20,023 nucleotides of DNA from Oscillospiraceae bacterium (lineage in GTDB: Bacteria > Bacillota > Clostridia > Oscillospirales > Oscillospiraceae). The position numbers and the translations under genes were made by a program. A model generated the notes under the pieces. The model did not search any database. It had not been told where the DNA came from and saw only the letters and a list, made by a program, of their open reading frames with translations. Below, one piece after another: positions 8,601 to 15,311 of the stretch (positions are counted from its first letter, which is position 1; every line of letters starts with the position of its first letter). The DNA is taken from NCBI GenBank assembly GCA_016293265.1, contig JAEDEN010000031.1, forward strand, positions 1 through 20,023. The letters run 5' to 3'.

Positions 8601-9308
8601 ATGGCCAAAAAGAAATCCTCCGGGTATATGACGGCGGGGGAACGGGTCGCGGGCGTCCTGTTCCTTTTCACCTATCTCTGCGTCCTGCCCTTTGCGGCCG
8701 CCCCGGCCTTCCGCCTGGCGGAACGGCTGCTGGGCACCGGTATTTCCCATGGCCTTCGGAACATGATCTACTATTATCTCCTCTTTGCCGTGACCCTGGC
8801 CATCTTCCACCGCTTTCTGGGCCGCACCACCCGCCTTTTCGCGGACCGGCTGGGCCCCGCCTGCAAGACCATCCTGGTGGGGCTGGTGGGGCTTTACGGG
8901 CTCAATGAGCTGGCCTACCGCCTTACCAGCCTGGCCGTCACGCCCCGGGTCAACCTCAACGATACCGCCATCTCCGCCCAGATCGCCGACGCGCCCAGGA
9001 CCACCTTTTTGATCGTGGTGGTTTTGGCCCCCTTTGTGGAGGAGGTCCTCTTCCGGGGGCTGGTGTTCGGAAACCTGCGGGAAAAGAGCCGCGCGGTGGC
9101 CTATCTTGTAAGCTGCCTGCTTTTCGCGGCGCTCCATGTCTGGCAGTTTGCCCTGTCGGGGCGGGATGTGACCTATCTTTTGCTGATGGTTCAGTACCTG
9201 GTCCCCGGTGTGGTACTGTGCTGGGCCTATGAGCACTCCGGAACGCTGTGGAGCGCCATCGGCGTCCACGCCGTGGCCAATGGCCTCAGCGCCCTGGCCA
9301 TGCTGTAA
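8601..9308 (+). CDS. CPBP family intramembrane glutamic endopeptidase (CAAX-protease-like)
   Basis: A 235-residue multi-pass membrane protein of the CPBP/Abi family (Rce1-like). The three family motifs are present: EEVLFR (E147, E148, R152), FAALH (F175, H179) and HAVAN (H223, N227), giving the expected glutamate and histidine active-site residues. About six hydrophobic segments are visible. The start at 8601 follows TAAGGAGGGCCT, in which TAA is the mutS stop, so it is probably coupled to mutS translation. Members process or protect against small peptides, or act in membrane signalling; the substrate here is unknown and no bacteriocin-like gene is nearby. Its position between mutS and mutL looks like an insertion into a normally adjacent pair, and a repair role should not be inferred from location alone. 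Confidence 0.88.
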   Translation: MAKKKSSGYMTAGERVAGVLFLFTYLCVLPFAAAPAFRLAERLLGTGISHGLRNMIYYYLLFAVTLAIFHRFLGRTTRLFADRLGPACKTILVGLVGLYGLNELAYRLTSLAVTPRVNLNDTAISAQIADAPRTTFLIVVVLAPFVEEVLFRGLVFGNLREKSRAVAYLVSCLLFAALHVWQFALSGRDVTYLLLMVQYLVPGVVLCWAYEHSGTLWSAIGVHAVANGLSALAML

Positions 9309-9359
9309 CGGATACCGGCGGAGGGTATCACCATTTCATTCTGTAAGGGAGGGTTTCCC

Positions 9360-11321
9360 ATGCCCCATATCCAACAGCTTGCCCCTCATATCGCCGACCT
9401 GATCGCCGCCGGCGAGGTGGTGGAGCGCCCCGCCAGCGTGGTGAAGGAGCTGGTGGAAAATGCCATTGATGCCGGAGCCAGCGCCGTTGTGGTGGAGATC
9501 CAGCGGGGCGGCATGGGCCTGATCCGGGTGACGGACAATGGCTGCGGCATCGCCCCCACGGAGCTCCCCACCGCCTTTTTGCGCCACGCCACCTCTAAGC
9601 TGCGCCGGGCGGAGGACCTTTCCGCCATCGGTACTCTGGGCTTCCGGGGCGAGGCCCTGGCGGCCATCTCCGCCGTAAGCCGGGTGGAGATCCTGACCCG
9701 GCAGCGGGGAGCCGTTTCCGGCGCCATGCTGCGCCTGGAGGGGGGCGTTCCGGGGACCGTGGAGGAGGCCGGCGCCCCGGAGGGCACCGCCATTTCCGTC
9801 CGGGACCTGTTTTATAACACCCCTGCCCGTCTCAAGTTCATGCGCAAGGACAGCGCCGAGACCGCCGCCGTGGCGGGCCTCATGCAGCACCTTGCCCTCT
9901 CTCACCCCGATATCTCCTTCCGCTTTTTGAAGGACGGCGCCGATGCCCTCCATACCCCCGGCGATAGGAAACTGGACTCCGCCGTCTATGCCGCCCTGGG
10001 CCGGGACTTTGCCCGGAGCCTGGTGCAGGTGGAAGGCCGGGGAGGCGATATTCAGGTCCATGGCTTCGTCACCCAGCCCCTTATGGGCCGGGGGAGCCGG
10101 GCCATGCAGACCTTCTTTGTAAACGGCCGCTTTATCAAGTCCCAGCTTCTCACAGCTGCCCTTGAGGAGGGGTACCGCAACCAACTGATGAAGGGGAAGT
10201 TCCCCGGCTGTGTGCTTTTCGTCACCCTGCCTGTTACGGCGGTGGATGTGAACGTCCACCCCGCCAAAACGGCGGTGAAATTTGCCAGGGAGCGGGAGGT
10301 GTTTGACGCGGTGTACCACACCGTACTGGATGGCCTTGCGGAAAAGGCCGCTCCCGCCCGTACGAAGGCCGTGGAGGAGACGGTGAACCCCCGGGAGGAT
10401 TTCTTCCTCCGGATGGACGCCGGTACCTTCCGCCAGCAGGCCGCTTCCCGGCCCGCCCCGGCCCGCCCGGCCTATAATACCGAGTGGCGTGTGGACAAGG
10501 TGGAGGACAGCGTAAAGAAGGTCCCTTACGAAACGAAGCGAAGCGCCGCCTTCGGCAGCGCCCCGGCCTCCGTTGTGCCGAAGAGCGCCCCGGTGAAAAA
10601 AGAGTCCTCCGTCCCCGCCACACCCTCTCCCGCCACGCCCTCTCCCGCCGCACCCGCCGCGGTTTCCTCCCGGCAGGAGGAAAAACGGCCCTTCGTTCCC
10701 GCCATTCCCCAGGAGAAGCTGGAGCTGCCGGGGCAGGAGACCCTTCTCAAGCGGGAGGAGGCCCCCTGGCGCATGGTGGGAGAGGTGCTGCGGACCTACA
10801 TCATCTGCGAGAGCCAGGAGGGCTGCGTCTATCTCATCGACAAGCACGCCGCCCACGAGCGCATCAATTTCGACCGCCTGAAGGAGGGCAAGACGCCCCC
10901 TATGCGGCAGACACTGCTGCGGCCCATCGCCGCGGAGCTGGCCCGGGAGGACAGTGCCCTGCTGCTGGAGAACCTGCCCCTGTTGGAGCAATTCGGGTTT
11001 GCCTGCGAGGATTTCGGGGACAATACATTACTGGTGCGGGAGGTCCCGGCGGATATTGACGCGGAGGACACCGTATCCACCCTGGAGGAATTTGCGCAGA
11101 ACCTGCGCTCCGGCCGTTCCATGGAGGAGCGGCGGGAGAACCTGCTTCATACCATGGCCTGCAAGGCCGCCATCAAGGGCGGCTGGTACAGCGACCCGGC
11201 GGAGCTTTCCGTGCTGGTGGAGAAGGTGCAAAAGGGCGAGGTGCGGTACTGCCCCCACGGCCGCCCGGTGGCGGTGAAGCTCACCAAGTATGAGCTGGAG
11301 AAGATGTTCAAACGTGCCTGA
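9360..11321 (+). CDS. mutL: DNA mismatch repair endonuclease MutL
   Basis: ATP-dependent partner of MutS which, in organisms without MutH, nicks the error-containing strand. The 653-residue protein has a GHKL ATPase domain at the N-terminus: KELVENAIDAGA with E30 (catalytic) and N34 (magnesium), DNGCG, and GFRGEAL. A proline/alanine/threonine-rich linker spans roughly residues 340-455. The C-terminal domain holds the metal-binding endonuclease motif DKHAAHE (D494, H496, E500), a beta-clamp-binding-type motif QTLLRP (517-522), ACK (600-602) and CPHGRP (631-636), ending in FKRA. The conserved glutamate expected five residues after E500 is aspartate here (INFD). The start at 9360 has an AGGGAGGG site. 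It is one gene downstream of mutS in the same direction. Confidence 0.97.
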   Translation: MPHIQQLAPHIADLIAAGEVVERPASVVKELVENAIDAGASAVVVEIQRGGMGLIRVTDNGCGIAPTELPTAFLRHATSKLRRAEDLSAIGTLGFRGEALAAISAVSRVEILTRQRGAVSGAMLRLEGGVPGTVEEAGAPEGTAISVRDLFYNTPARLKFMRKDSAETAAVAGLMQHLALSHPDISFRFLKDGADALHTPGDRKLDSAVYAALGRDFARSLVQVEGRGGDIQVHGFVTQPLMGRGSRAMQTFFVNGRFIKSQLLTAALEEGYRNQLMKGKFPGCVLFVTLPVTAVDVNVHPAKTAVKFAREREVFDAVYHTVLDGLAEKAAPARTKAVEETVNPREDFFLRMDAGTFRQQAASRPAPARPAYNTEWRVDKVEDSVKKVPYETKRSAAFGSAPASVVPKSAPVKKESSVPATPSPATPSPAAPAAVSSRQEEKRPFVPAIPQEKLELPGQETLLKREEAPWRMVGEVLRTYIICESQEGCVYLIDKHAAHERINFDRLKEGKTPPMRQTLLRPIAAELAREDSALLLENLPLLEQFGFACEDFGDNTLLVREVPADIDAEDTVSTLEEFAQNLRSGRSMEERRENLLHTMACKAAIKGGWYSDPAELSVLVEKVQKGEVRYCPHGRPVAVKLTKYELEKMFKRA

Positions 11322-11343
11322 CCCCCTCACCGGAAGTTTGATG

Positions 11344-11348
11344 GGAGG
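11344..11348 (+). promoter_or_regulatory. Shine-Dalgarno GGAGG deciding the start of the flavodoxin-fold gene
   Basis: The site touches ATG 11349 directly, which is too close, but is 6 bases before ATG 11355. The second ATG is therefore preferred, and it places the flavin-binding strand KKLLFVDC at the N-terminus as usual for the family. Confidence 0.65.
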
Positions 11349-11354
11349 ATGCAG

Positions 11355-11933
11355 ATGAAAAAGTTGTTGTTCGTGGACTGCTGTGTGAGCCAGCGGGGAG
11401 AACACTCCCGGACGCTGGCCCTGGCCCGGGCGTACCTGGATACCTTCCGGGAAAAACACCCGGACTGGGCGGTGGAGCGGGCAGAGTTGGCGGGGCTTGC
11501 GCCCTTTACGCCGGAGATGCTGGACCAGCGGGACAGGCTTGCCAAAAGGGGCGATTTCGGAGCGGAGGTCTTTGCTCCGGCCCGGGCCTTCCAGGCGGCG
11601 GACGCCATCGTGGTGGCGGCTCCCCTCTGGGACATGAGCTATCCCGCCCTTTTGAAGATCTATATCGAGCACATCTCCGCCAACGGCCTTTGCTACCACT
11701 ATGACGCGGCGGGCTGCCACGGGGACTGCAGGGCGGAACGGCTGGTGTATCTCACCAGCGGCGGCGACTTCGAGACAGGGGAGAGCGTGGGTGTTCTCCA
11801 TTGGAAGCAGCTTTGCACCATGTTCGGCATTGAAAAATTCGACTATGTTTTTGCAGGCGGCCTTGACATCGATCCCAACAAGACGGGGGAACTGCTGGAG
11901 GCTGCCTGCCGGCGGGCCCGGGAGCTGGTGTAA
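11355..11933 (+). CDS. Flavodoxin-2 / NAD(P)H dehydrogenase (quinone)-like oxidoreductase
   Basis: A 192-residue cytoplasmic protein of the flavodoxin_2 fold, related to NAD(P)H:quinone oxidoreductases and AzoR-type azoreductases, which use FMN to reduce quinones, azo compounds or similar acceptors. Seen in order are an N-terminal hydrophobic strand with CCVSQRGEHSRTLALA at the flavin phosphate position, then the segment AAPLWDMSYPALLKIYIEHI, which matches the conserved loop and helix of this family, and the later strand VYLTSGGDF. The protein is cysteine-rich at the N-terminus (DCC). It lies between mutL and miaA, genes that are adjacent in many bacteria, with only 33 bases after mutL. The natural electron acceptor cannot be inferred. 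Confidence 0.85.
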   Translation: MKKLLFVDCCVSQRGEHSRTLALARAYLDTFREKHPDWAVERAELAGLAPFTPEMLDQRDRLAKRGDFGAEVFAPARAFQAADAIVVAAPLWDMSYPALLKIYIEHISANGLCYHYDAAGCHGDCRAERLVYLTSGGDFETGESVGVLHWKQLCTMFGIEKFDYVFAGGLDIDPNKTGELLEAACRRARELV

Positions 11934-11981
11934 GCGCTGGCCCCGCCCCATGAGAGCAATCAGAAGGAAAGGAGGCCCCTC

Positions 11982-12926
11982 ATGCTGCCAAAGGTTCTGT
12001 GCGTCGTGGGCCCCACCGCCTGCGGAAAGACCACGCTGGGGGTCGCCCTGGCGAAACGGTTCAACGGCGAGGTGGTCTCCGCCGACTCCATGCAGATCTA
12101 CCGGGGCATGACCATCGGCACCGCCGCCCCCACGGCCCGGGAGATGGAGGGCGTGCCCCACCATATGATCGCCGTGGCGGACCCGGCGGAAAGCTGGTCC
12201 GCCGCAAAATACGCCGCTGCTGCCGCCCCCATCGTGGACGGCATCCTGGCCCGGGGCAAGCTGCCTATCCTGGTGGGGGGCACCGGATTGTGGCTGGACG
12301 CCCTGGTTCGGGGCCATGGATTTGCCCCCGGCCACAGCGGCGGGGAGACGCGAAGGATCCTCCAAAAACGGCTGGAAGAGGAGGGTATGGCCCCCCTCTG
12401 GGCGGAGCTTGAGCGGGTGGATCCCGCCGCCGCGGCACGGCTCCATCCGGCGGATGAAAAGCGGGTCCTTCGGGCACTGGAGGTGTATATGGAGACGGGA
12501 AAGACCATTACGCAGCACAATGAGGAGACCCGTGCCATGCCGCCCCGGTATGACGCCGTGTGGATCGGGCTGCAGTTCAGGGACCGGCAGGATATGCGGG
12601 AGCTGATCGACCTGCGGGTGGATAAAATGGTGGAGGCAGGCTTGCTGGAGGAGGTGCAGAACCTGCTTGATGCCGGCATCCCCGCCGGCGCCACAGCCCT
12701 GCAGGCCATCGGCTACAAGGAGTTCCTGGCCGTGGCCCAGGGGAGGGCCACCACGGAACAGGCCATCGAGGAGGTGAAGCTCCGCTCCCGGCAGTACGCC
12801 AAACGCCAGCTCACCTGGCTGCGGAAAAATGAGGCTATCCACTGGATTTTCTGGGAAAAAAACCGGGATTTTGCCCGTGCCATCCAGATTTCGACCGAAA
12901 TTCTCACCGCCGAGGGATTATCCTGA
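11982..12926 (+). CDS. miaA: tRNA dimethylallyltransferase
   Basis: Transfers a dimethylallyl group to N6 of A37 in tRNAs reading UNN codons, making the i6A that MiaB then thiomethylates. The 314-residue protein starts with a P-loop, GPTACGKT (residues 10-17), followed by ADSMQIYRGM (catalytic D35 region), then GGTGLWLDAL, and near the C-terminus LQAIGYKEF and RQYAKRQLTWLR, all family signatures. AAGGAGG lies 7-8 bases before ATG 11982. It is followed by hfq, giving the widely conserved mutL-miaA-hfq order seen also in Proteobacteria, here with one extra gene between mutL and miaA. Confidence 0.97.
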   Translation: MLPKVLCVVGPTACGKTTLGVALAKRFNGEVVSADSMQIYRGMTIGTAAPTAREMEGVPHHMIAVADPAESWSAAKYAAAAAPIVDGILARGKLPILVGGTGLWLDALVRGHGFAPGHSGGETRRILQKRLEEEGMAPLWAELERVDPAAAARLHPADEKRVLRALEVYMETGKTITQHNEETRAMPPRYDAVWIGLQFRDRQDMRELIDLRVDKMVEAGLLEEVQNLLDAGIPAGATALQAIGYKEFLAVAQGRATTEQAIEEVKLRSRQYAKRQLTWLRKNEAIHWIFWEKNRDFARAIQISTEILTAEGLS

Positions 12927-12929
12927 TAG

Positions 12930-12969
12930 CGGCAGCGCAGGCGCGGTTTCCGCGGAACCTTTGCTGCCG
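12930..12969 (+). other. Compound hairpin in the miaA-hfq spacer
   Basis: A 7-bp outer stem (12930-12936 with 12963-12969) encloses an inner 5-bp stem (CGCGG/CCGCG around a TTT loop), with a possible AGG/CCT step between them. It starts 4 bases after the miaA stop. No T tract follows, so it is not a classical terminator. It could protect or delimit mRNA ends or mark a processing point before hfq. Confidence 0.45.
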
Positions 12970-12986
12970 TAAGGCGGGCGAGAGAT

Positions 12987-13019
12987 ATCGTCCGACCAAC
13001 AGAAAAAGGAGCGGACGAT
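12987..13019 (+). promoter_or_regulatory. hfq leader stem-loop presenting the ribosome site in an A-rich loop
   Basis: A perfect 8-bp stem (12987-12994 with 13012-13019) closes a 17-base loop made almost wholly of purines. The loop contains the hfq Shine-Dalgarno AAGGAG (13006-13011), and the stem ends 2 bases before the hfq ATG. From 12999 the loop reads as consecutive A-R-N triplets (AAC, AGA, AAA, AGG), the pattern bound by the distal face of E. coli Hfq. This suggests translational control, possibly by Hfq itself, but that is inference. Confidence 0.5.
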
Positions 13020-13021
13020 CT

Positions 13022-13258
13022 ATGCAGACAAGAATCAATATTCAGGACACTTTTCTTCTCCGGGCAAGGCGGGAGGCGGTTCCCGTCACCATGTTTTTGA
13101 TGAACGGGTTCCAGATGCGGGGCGTGATCCGCGGGTTTGACGCCTTTGTGGTGGTACTGGAAAGCGAGGGACGCCAGCAGGTGATCTACAAGCACGCCAT
13201 CTCCACCATCGCTCCCGTGCGGCCCATCGCCCTGGAGGAGGTACCAAGCCAGGCATAA
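13022..13258 (+). CDS. hfq: RNA chaperone Hfq
   Basis: Hexameric Sm-like RNA-binding protein that helps small RNAs pair with mRNAs. The 78-residue length is typical. The Sm1 region (VTMFLMNGFQMRG, then IRGFDAFVVVLE) and Sm2 signature YKHAIST (Y56 to T62) are intact. The proximal-site residue Q8 is also present, and K57/H58 correspond to the K56/H57 pair of the E. coli protein. There is no long C-terminal tail; the end is short (PSQA). AGGAG lies 10 bases before ATG 13022 inside a leader hairpin. It follows miaA by 95 bases containing two hairpins, and the HlyD-like gene follows after 27 bases. Hfq in Gram-positive bacteria often has a modest phenotype; here its sequence keeps the RNA-binding faces. 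Confidence 0.97.
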   Translation: MQTRINIQDTFLLRARREAVPVTMFLMNGFQMRGVIRGFDAFVVVLESEGRQQVIYKHAISTIAPVRPIALEEVPSQA

Positions 13259-13285
13259 AAGCCATACATACAAAGAGGCACACCA

Positions 13286-14554
13286 ATGAAGAAACAAAAC
13301 CTTGGAAGCAGATTACTCATGGCGGTGGTCACCCTTGCGGTCATCGCCTATTTCGGCGTGGGCGTTTTCCGCTATGTGGAGGACCCCCTCTCCACCACCC
13401 TTGCCTACACCTATCAGCTCAGCGAGGGCGTGGACGTAACGGGCTATGTGGTGCGGCAGGAAAGTATCCTGCCTGACGAGGATGCCGGCGTTTTGCGCCT
13501 GACCCGGGGAGAAGGGGAACGGGTGAGCAAGGGAGGCACCGTGGCCGCGGTGTATGCAGACCACGCCTCCCTGGAGCGCCAGTCGGAGGTGGACGAGCTG
13601 ACCACCCGCATTGAGCAGCTTCAATACGCCCGGGACGCCGCCCTGGCCGATGAGGTTTCCATAAAGTTGGACAGCCAGATCTTTCAGTGTGTGCTGGACT
13701 ACCGGGCGGATCTGACCGACGGCCGCCTGCGGGAGGCGGAGACCCACGGGACAAAGCTCCGCTCCCTCATCCTGAAGCGGGACTACAACGACACCGGCGG
13801 CGGGGAGCTGGACGCCCAGATCGCGGAGCTGGAGGCCCAGCTCAAGGAGAAGAAGTCCCAGGTCTCCGCTTCCGTCCGGCGGGTGGCGGCTCCCGCCTCC
13901 GGCCTTTGGAGCGCGGTGGTGGATGGCTATGAAACGGTGCTGACGCCCCAGAGCGTGGCCGCCATGACGCCCAGCCAACTCTCCTCCCTCCAGGCGGACG
14001 CCGCCGTGCGTTCCAACACCGGAAAAATGGTGCTGGGGGATAAATGGTACTTTGCCGCCACACTCTCCCAGGCGGAAGCGGAAAGCCTCCGGAAGGAGGA
14101 GAGCCGGGGTGTTTCCCTGTCCCTGCGGTTTGCCAAGGAGGCAGAACGGGACCTGCCTGTCACCATCTCCTCCATCAGCGCCGTGGAAAACGGACGGTGC
14201 GTGGTGGTTCTGGAGGGGAATACCTTTTTGCAGGAGCTGACGATGCTGCGCCAGCAGCGGGCACGGATCATCACCGGCTCCGTGGAGGGCATCCGGGTGC
14301 CCAAGGAGGCCCTGCGGGCGGAAAAAACCACCCAGACCCAGGAGGGCGGAACTGTGAAGAGCGACGGCACCGGCGTTTACTGCGTGGTGGGCATGGAGGC
14401 CCGCTTTAAGCCGGTGGAGGTCGTCTACAGCGGAGAGAGCTTTGCTATCGTCCGGGCCAACGCCCCGGCGGATAAGGAGCGTATCCGCCTGCGCCCCGGC
14501 GACGAGGTCATCGTGGCCGCCCGGGGGCTGTATGACGGTAAGGTAGTGGGATAA
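13286..14554 (+). CDS. HlyD-like membrane-anchored periplasmic-adaptor-type protein
   Basis: A 422-residue protein with one N-terminal membrane segment (about residues 10-31), the rest predicted outside the membrane. Its layout is that of HlyD/membrane-fusion proteins. A first half-lipoyl segment (about 49-92, VTGYVVRQES to TVAAVYAD) is followed by a charged helical hairpin (about 95-195, with ELEAQLKEKKSQ) and a second half-lipoyl segment (VAAPASGLWSAVVDG). A beta-rich C-terminal half ends in RLRPGDEVIVAARGLYDGK. Such proteins usually work with an ABC or RND transporter, but no transporter gene lies in the window. It sits between hfq and yggS-sepF-divIVA, so a role at the envelope or septum is possible but unproven. 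A weak AGAGG site precedes ATG 13286. The fold call is fairly confident; the function is unknown. Confidence 0.82.
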   Translation: MKKQNLGSRLLMAVVTLAVIAYFGVGVFRYVEDPLSTTLAYTYQLSEGVDVTGYVVRQESILPDEDAGVLRLTRGEGERVSKGGTVAAVYADHASLERQSEVDELTTRIEQLQYARDAALADEVSIKLDSQIFQCVLDYRADLTDGRLREAETHGTKLRSLILKRDYNDTGGGELDAQIAELEAQLKEKKSQVSASVRRVAAPASGLWSAVVDGYETVLTPQSVAAMTPSQLSSLQADAAVRSNTGKMVLGDKWYFAATLSQAEAESLRKEESRGVSLSLRFAKEAERDLPVTISSISAVENGRCVVVLEGNTFLQELTMLRQQRARIITGSVEGIRVPKEALRAEKTTQTQEGGTVKSDGTGVYCVVGMEARFKPVEVVYSGESFAIVRANAPADKERIRLRPGDEVIVAARGLYDGKVVG

Positions 14555-14558
14555 AATG

Positions 14559-14576
14559 CCTTCCCGGAGGGGAAGG
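14559..14576 (+). other. Short perfect hairpin between the HlyD-like gene and yggS
   Basis: A 7-bp stem (CCTTCCC/GGGAAGG) has the loop GGAG. It lies 4 bases after the stop and before the yggS ribosome site. No T tract follows, so it is not called a terminator; it may be a stability or processing element. Confidence 0.3.
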
Positions 14577-14599
14577 ATCAAAAGAGAGGAAGAATTCTA

Positions 14600-15292
14600 A
14601 TGTCCATTTGCGATAATATCGGGGCTGTCCGGGAGCGGATGGCTGCCGCCGCCATTGCCGCGGGCCGTGACCCCGGCGAGATTCTGCTGGTGGGTGCCAG
14701 CAAGATGAACGATGCCGCCGCCTGCCGGGCGGCCATCGCCGCAGGCATCGATGCCCTGGGGGAAAACCGGGTCCAGGAGATGACCGGAAAACTGGCGGAG
14801 GGCGCCTACACCGGCGCGCCGCTGCATTTTATCGGCCACTTGCAGCGCAACAAGGTCCGCCAGGTGGTGGGGAAGGTGGACTTGATCCAGTCTGTGGGCT
14901 CGGAGGAGCTTTTGGCGGAGATTGAAAAGGCCGCCGCGAAGCTGGAAATCGTACAGGACATCCTGCTGGAGGTCAACATCGGCATGGAGGAGGCCAAAAG
15001 CGGCTTTGCCCCCGCCGCCCTTTACGACGGGGCGAGAGCTGCCCTGAACTGCCCCCACGTCCGGGTCCTGGGCCTGATGACCATTCCTCCGGCGGAGGCT
15101 TCCCGGGAGGAAAATTGTGGATATTTTGCGGAAGTTCACGCGCTTTATGTTGACATCAATGCGAAATTGTTTCATAATAATTTTAAATACCTGTCAATGG
15201 GCATGAGCGGCGACTATGAGGATGCCATCGCAAACGGCGCAACCATGGTCCGTGTCGGCAGCGCCATTTTCGGGGCGCGCCACTATACTTGA
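14600..15292 (+). CDS. yggS: YggS/YlmE family pyridoxal-phosphate homeostasis protein
   Basis: PLP-binding protein with the alanine-racemase-like barrel but no known enzymatic activity; family members keep PLP and amino-acid pools balanced. The 230-residue length is normal. The PLP lysine is K35 in VGASKMN. Further family signatures are GENRVQE, FIGHLQRNKVR, SMGMSGDYEDAI and VRVGSAIFG. GAGGA lies before ATG 14600. In Bacillus the homologue ylmE directly precedes sepF (ylmF), as here. The last third of the gene (about 15115-15195) is strikingly AT-rich and uses codons otherwise rare in the window (TTG, AAA, TCA). This stretch contains a near-consensus promoter for the downstream genes. Confidence 0.95.
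   Translation: MSICDNIGAVRERMAAAAIAAGRDPGEILLVGASKMNDAAACRAAIAAGIDALGENRVQEMTGKLAEGAYTGAPLHFIGHLQRNKVRQVVGKVDLIQSVGSEELLAEIEKAAAKLEIVQDILLEVNIGMEEAKSGFAPAALYDGARAALNCPHVRVLGLMTIPPAEASREENCGYFAEVHALYVDINAKLFHNNFKYLSMGMSGDYEDAIANGATMVRVGSAIFGARHYT
15150..15178 (+). promoter_or_regulatory. Near-consensus sigma-A promoter inside yggS, driving sepF-divIVA
   Basis: TTGACA (15150-15155, 6 of 6) and CATAAT (15173-15178, 5 of 6) are separated by exactly 17 bases, within an AT-rich island in otherwise GC-rich coding DNA. The predicted start near 15185 leaves a leader of about 125 bases before sepF. It is the best sigma-A match noticed in the window. Confidence 0.75.
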
Positions 15293-15311
15293 TGACCGAA
15301 GGAGATTCACC

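Noticed and set aside
3562..9269. Very long reverse-strand open frames opposite miaB/MBL (about 734 codons) and mutS/CPBP (about 1163 codons)
   Set aside because: They are mirror images of real genes in GC-rich DNA, where stop codons are rare on the complementary strand. Their translations are low-complexity in G, H and Q and match no family.
9311..9329. GATACC/GGTATC 6-bp hairpin before mutL
   Set aside because: It is short, lacks a T tract and is not placed to mask the ribosome site; chance is sufficient.
10473..10478. TATAAT inside mutL
   Set aside because: No -35-like hexamer lies at a suitable distance upstream (the sequence there is GC-only).
9336..12842. Long reverse-strand open frames opposite mutL and miaA
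   Set aside because: These are the same composition artefact; the + strand carries complete conserved motifs throughout.
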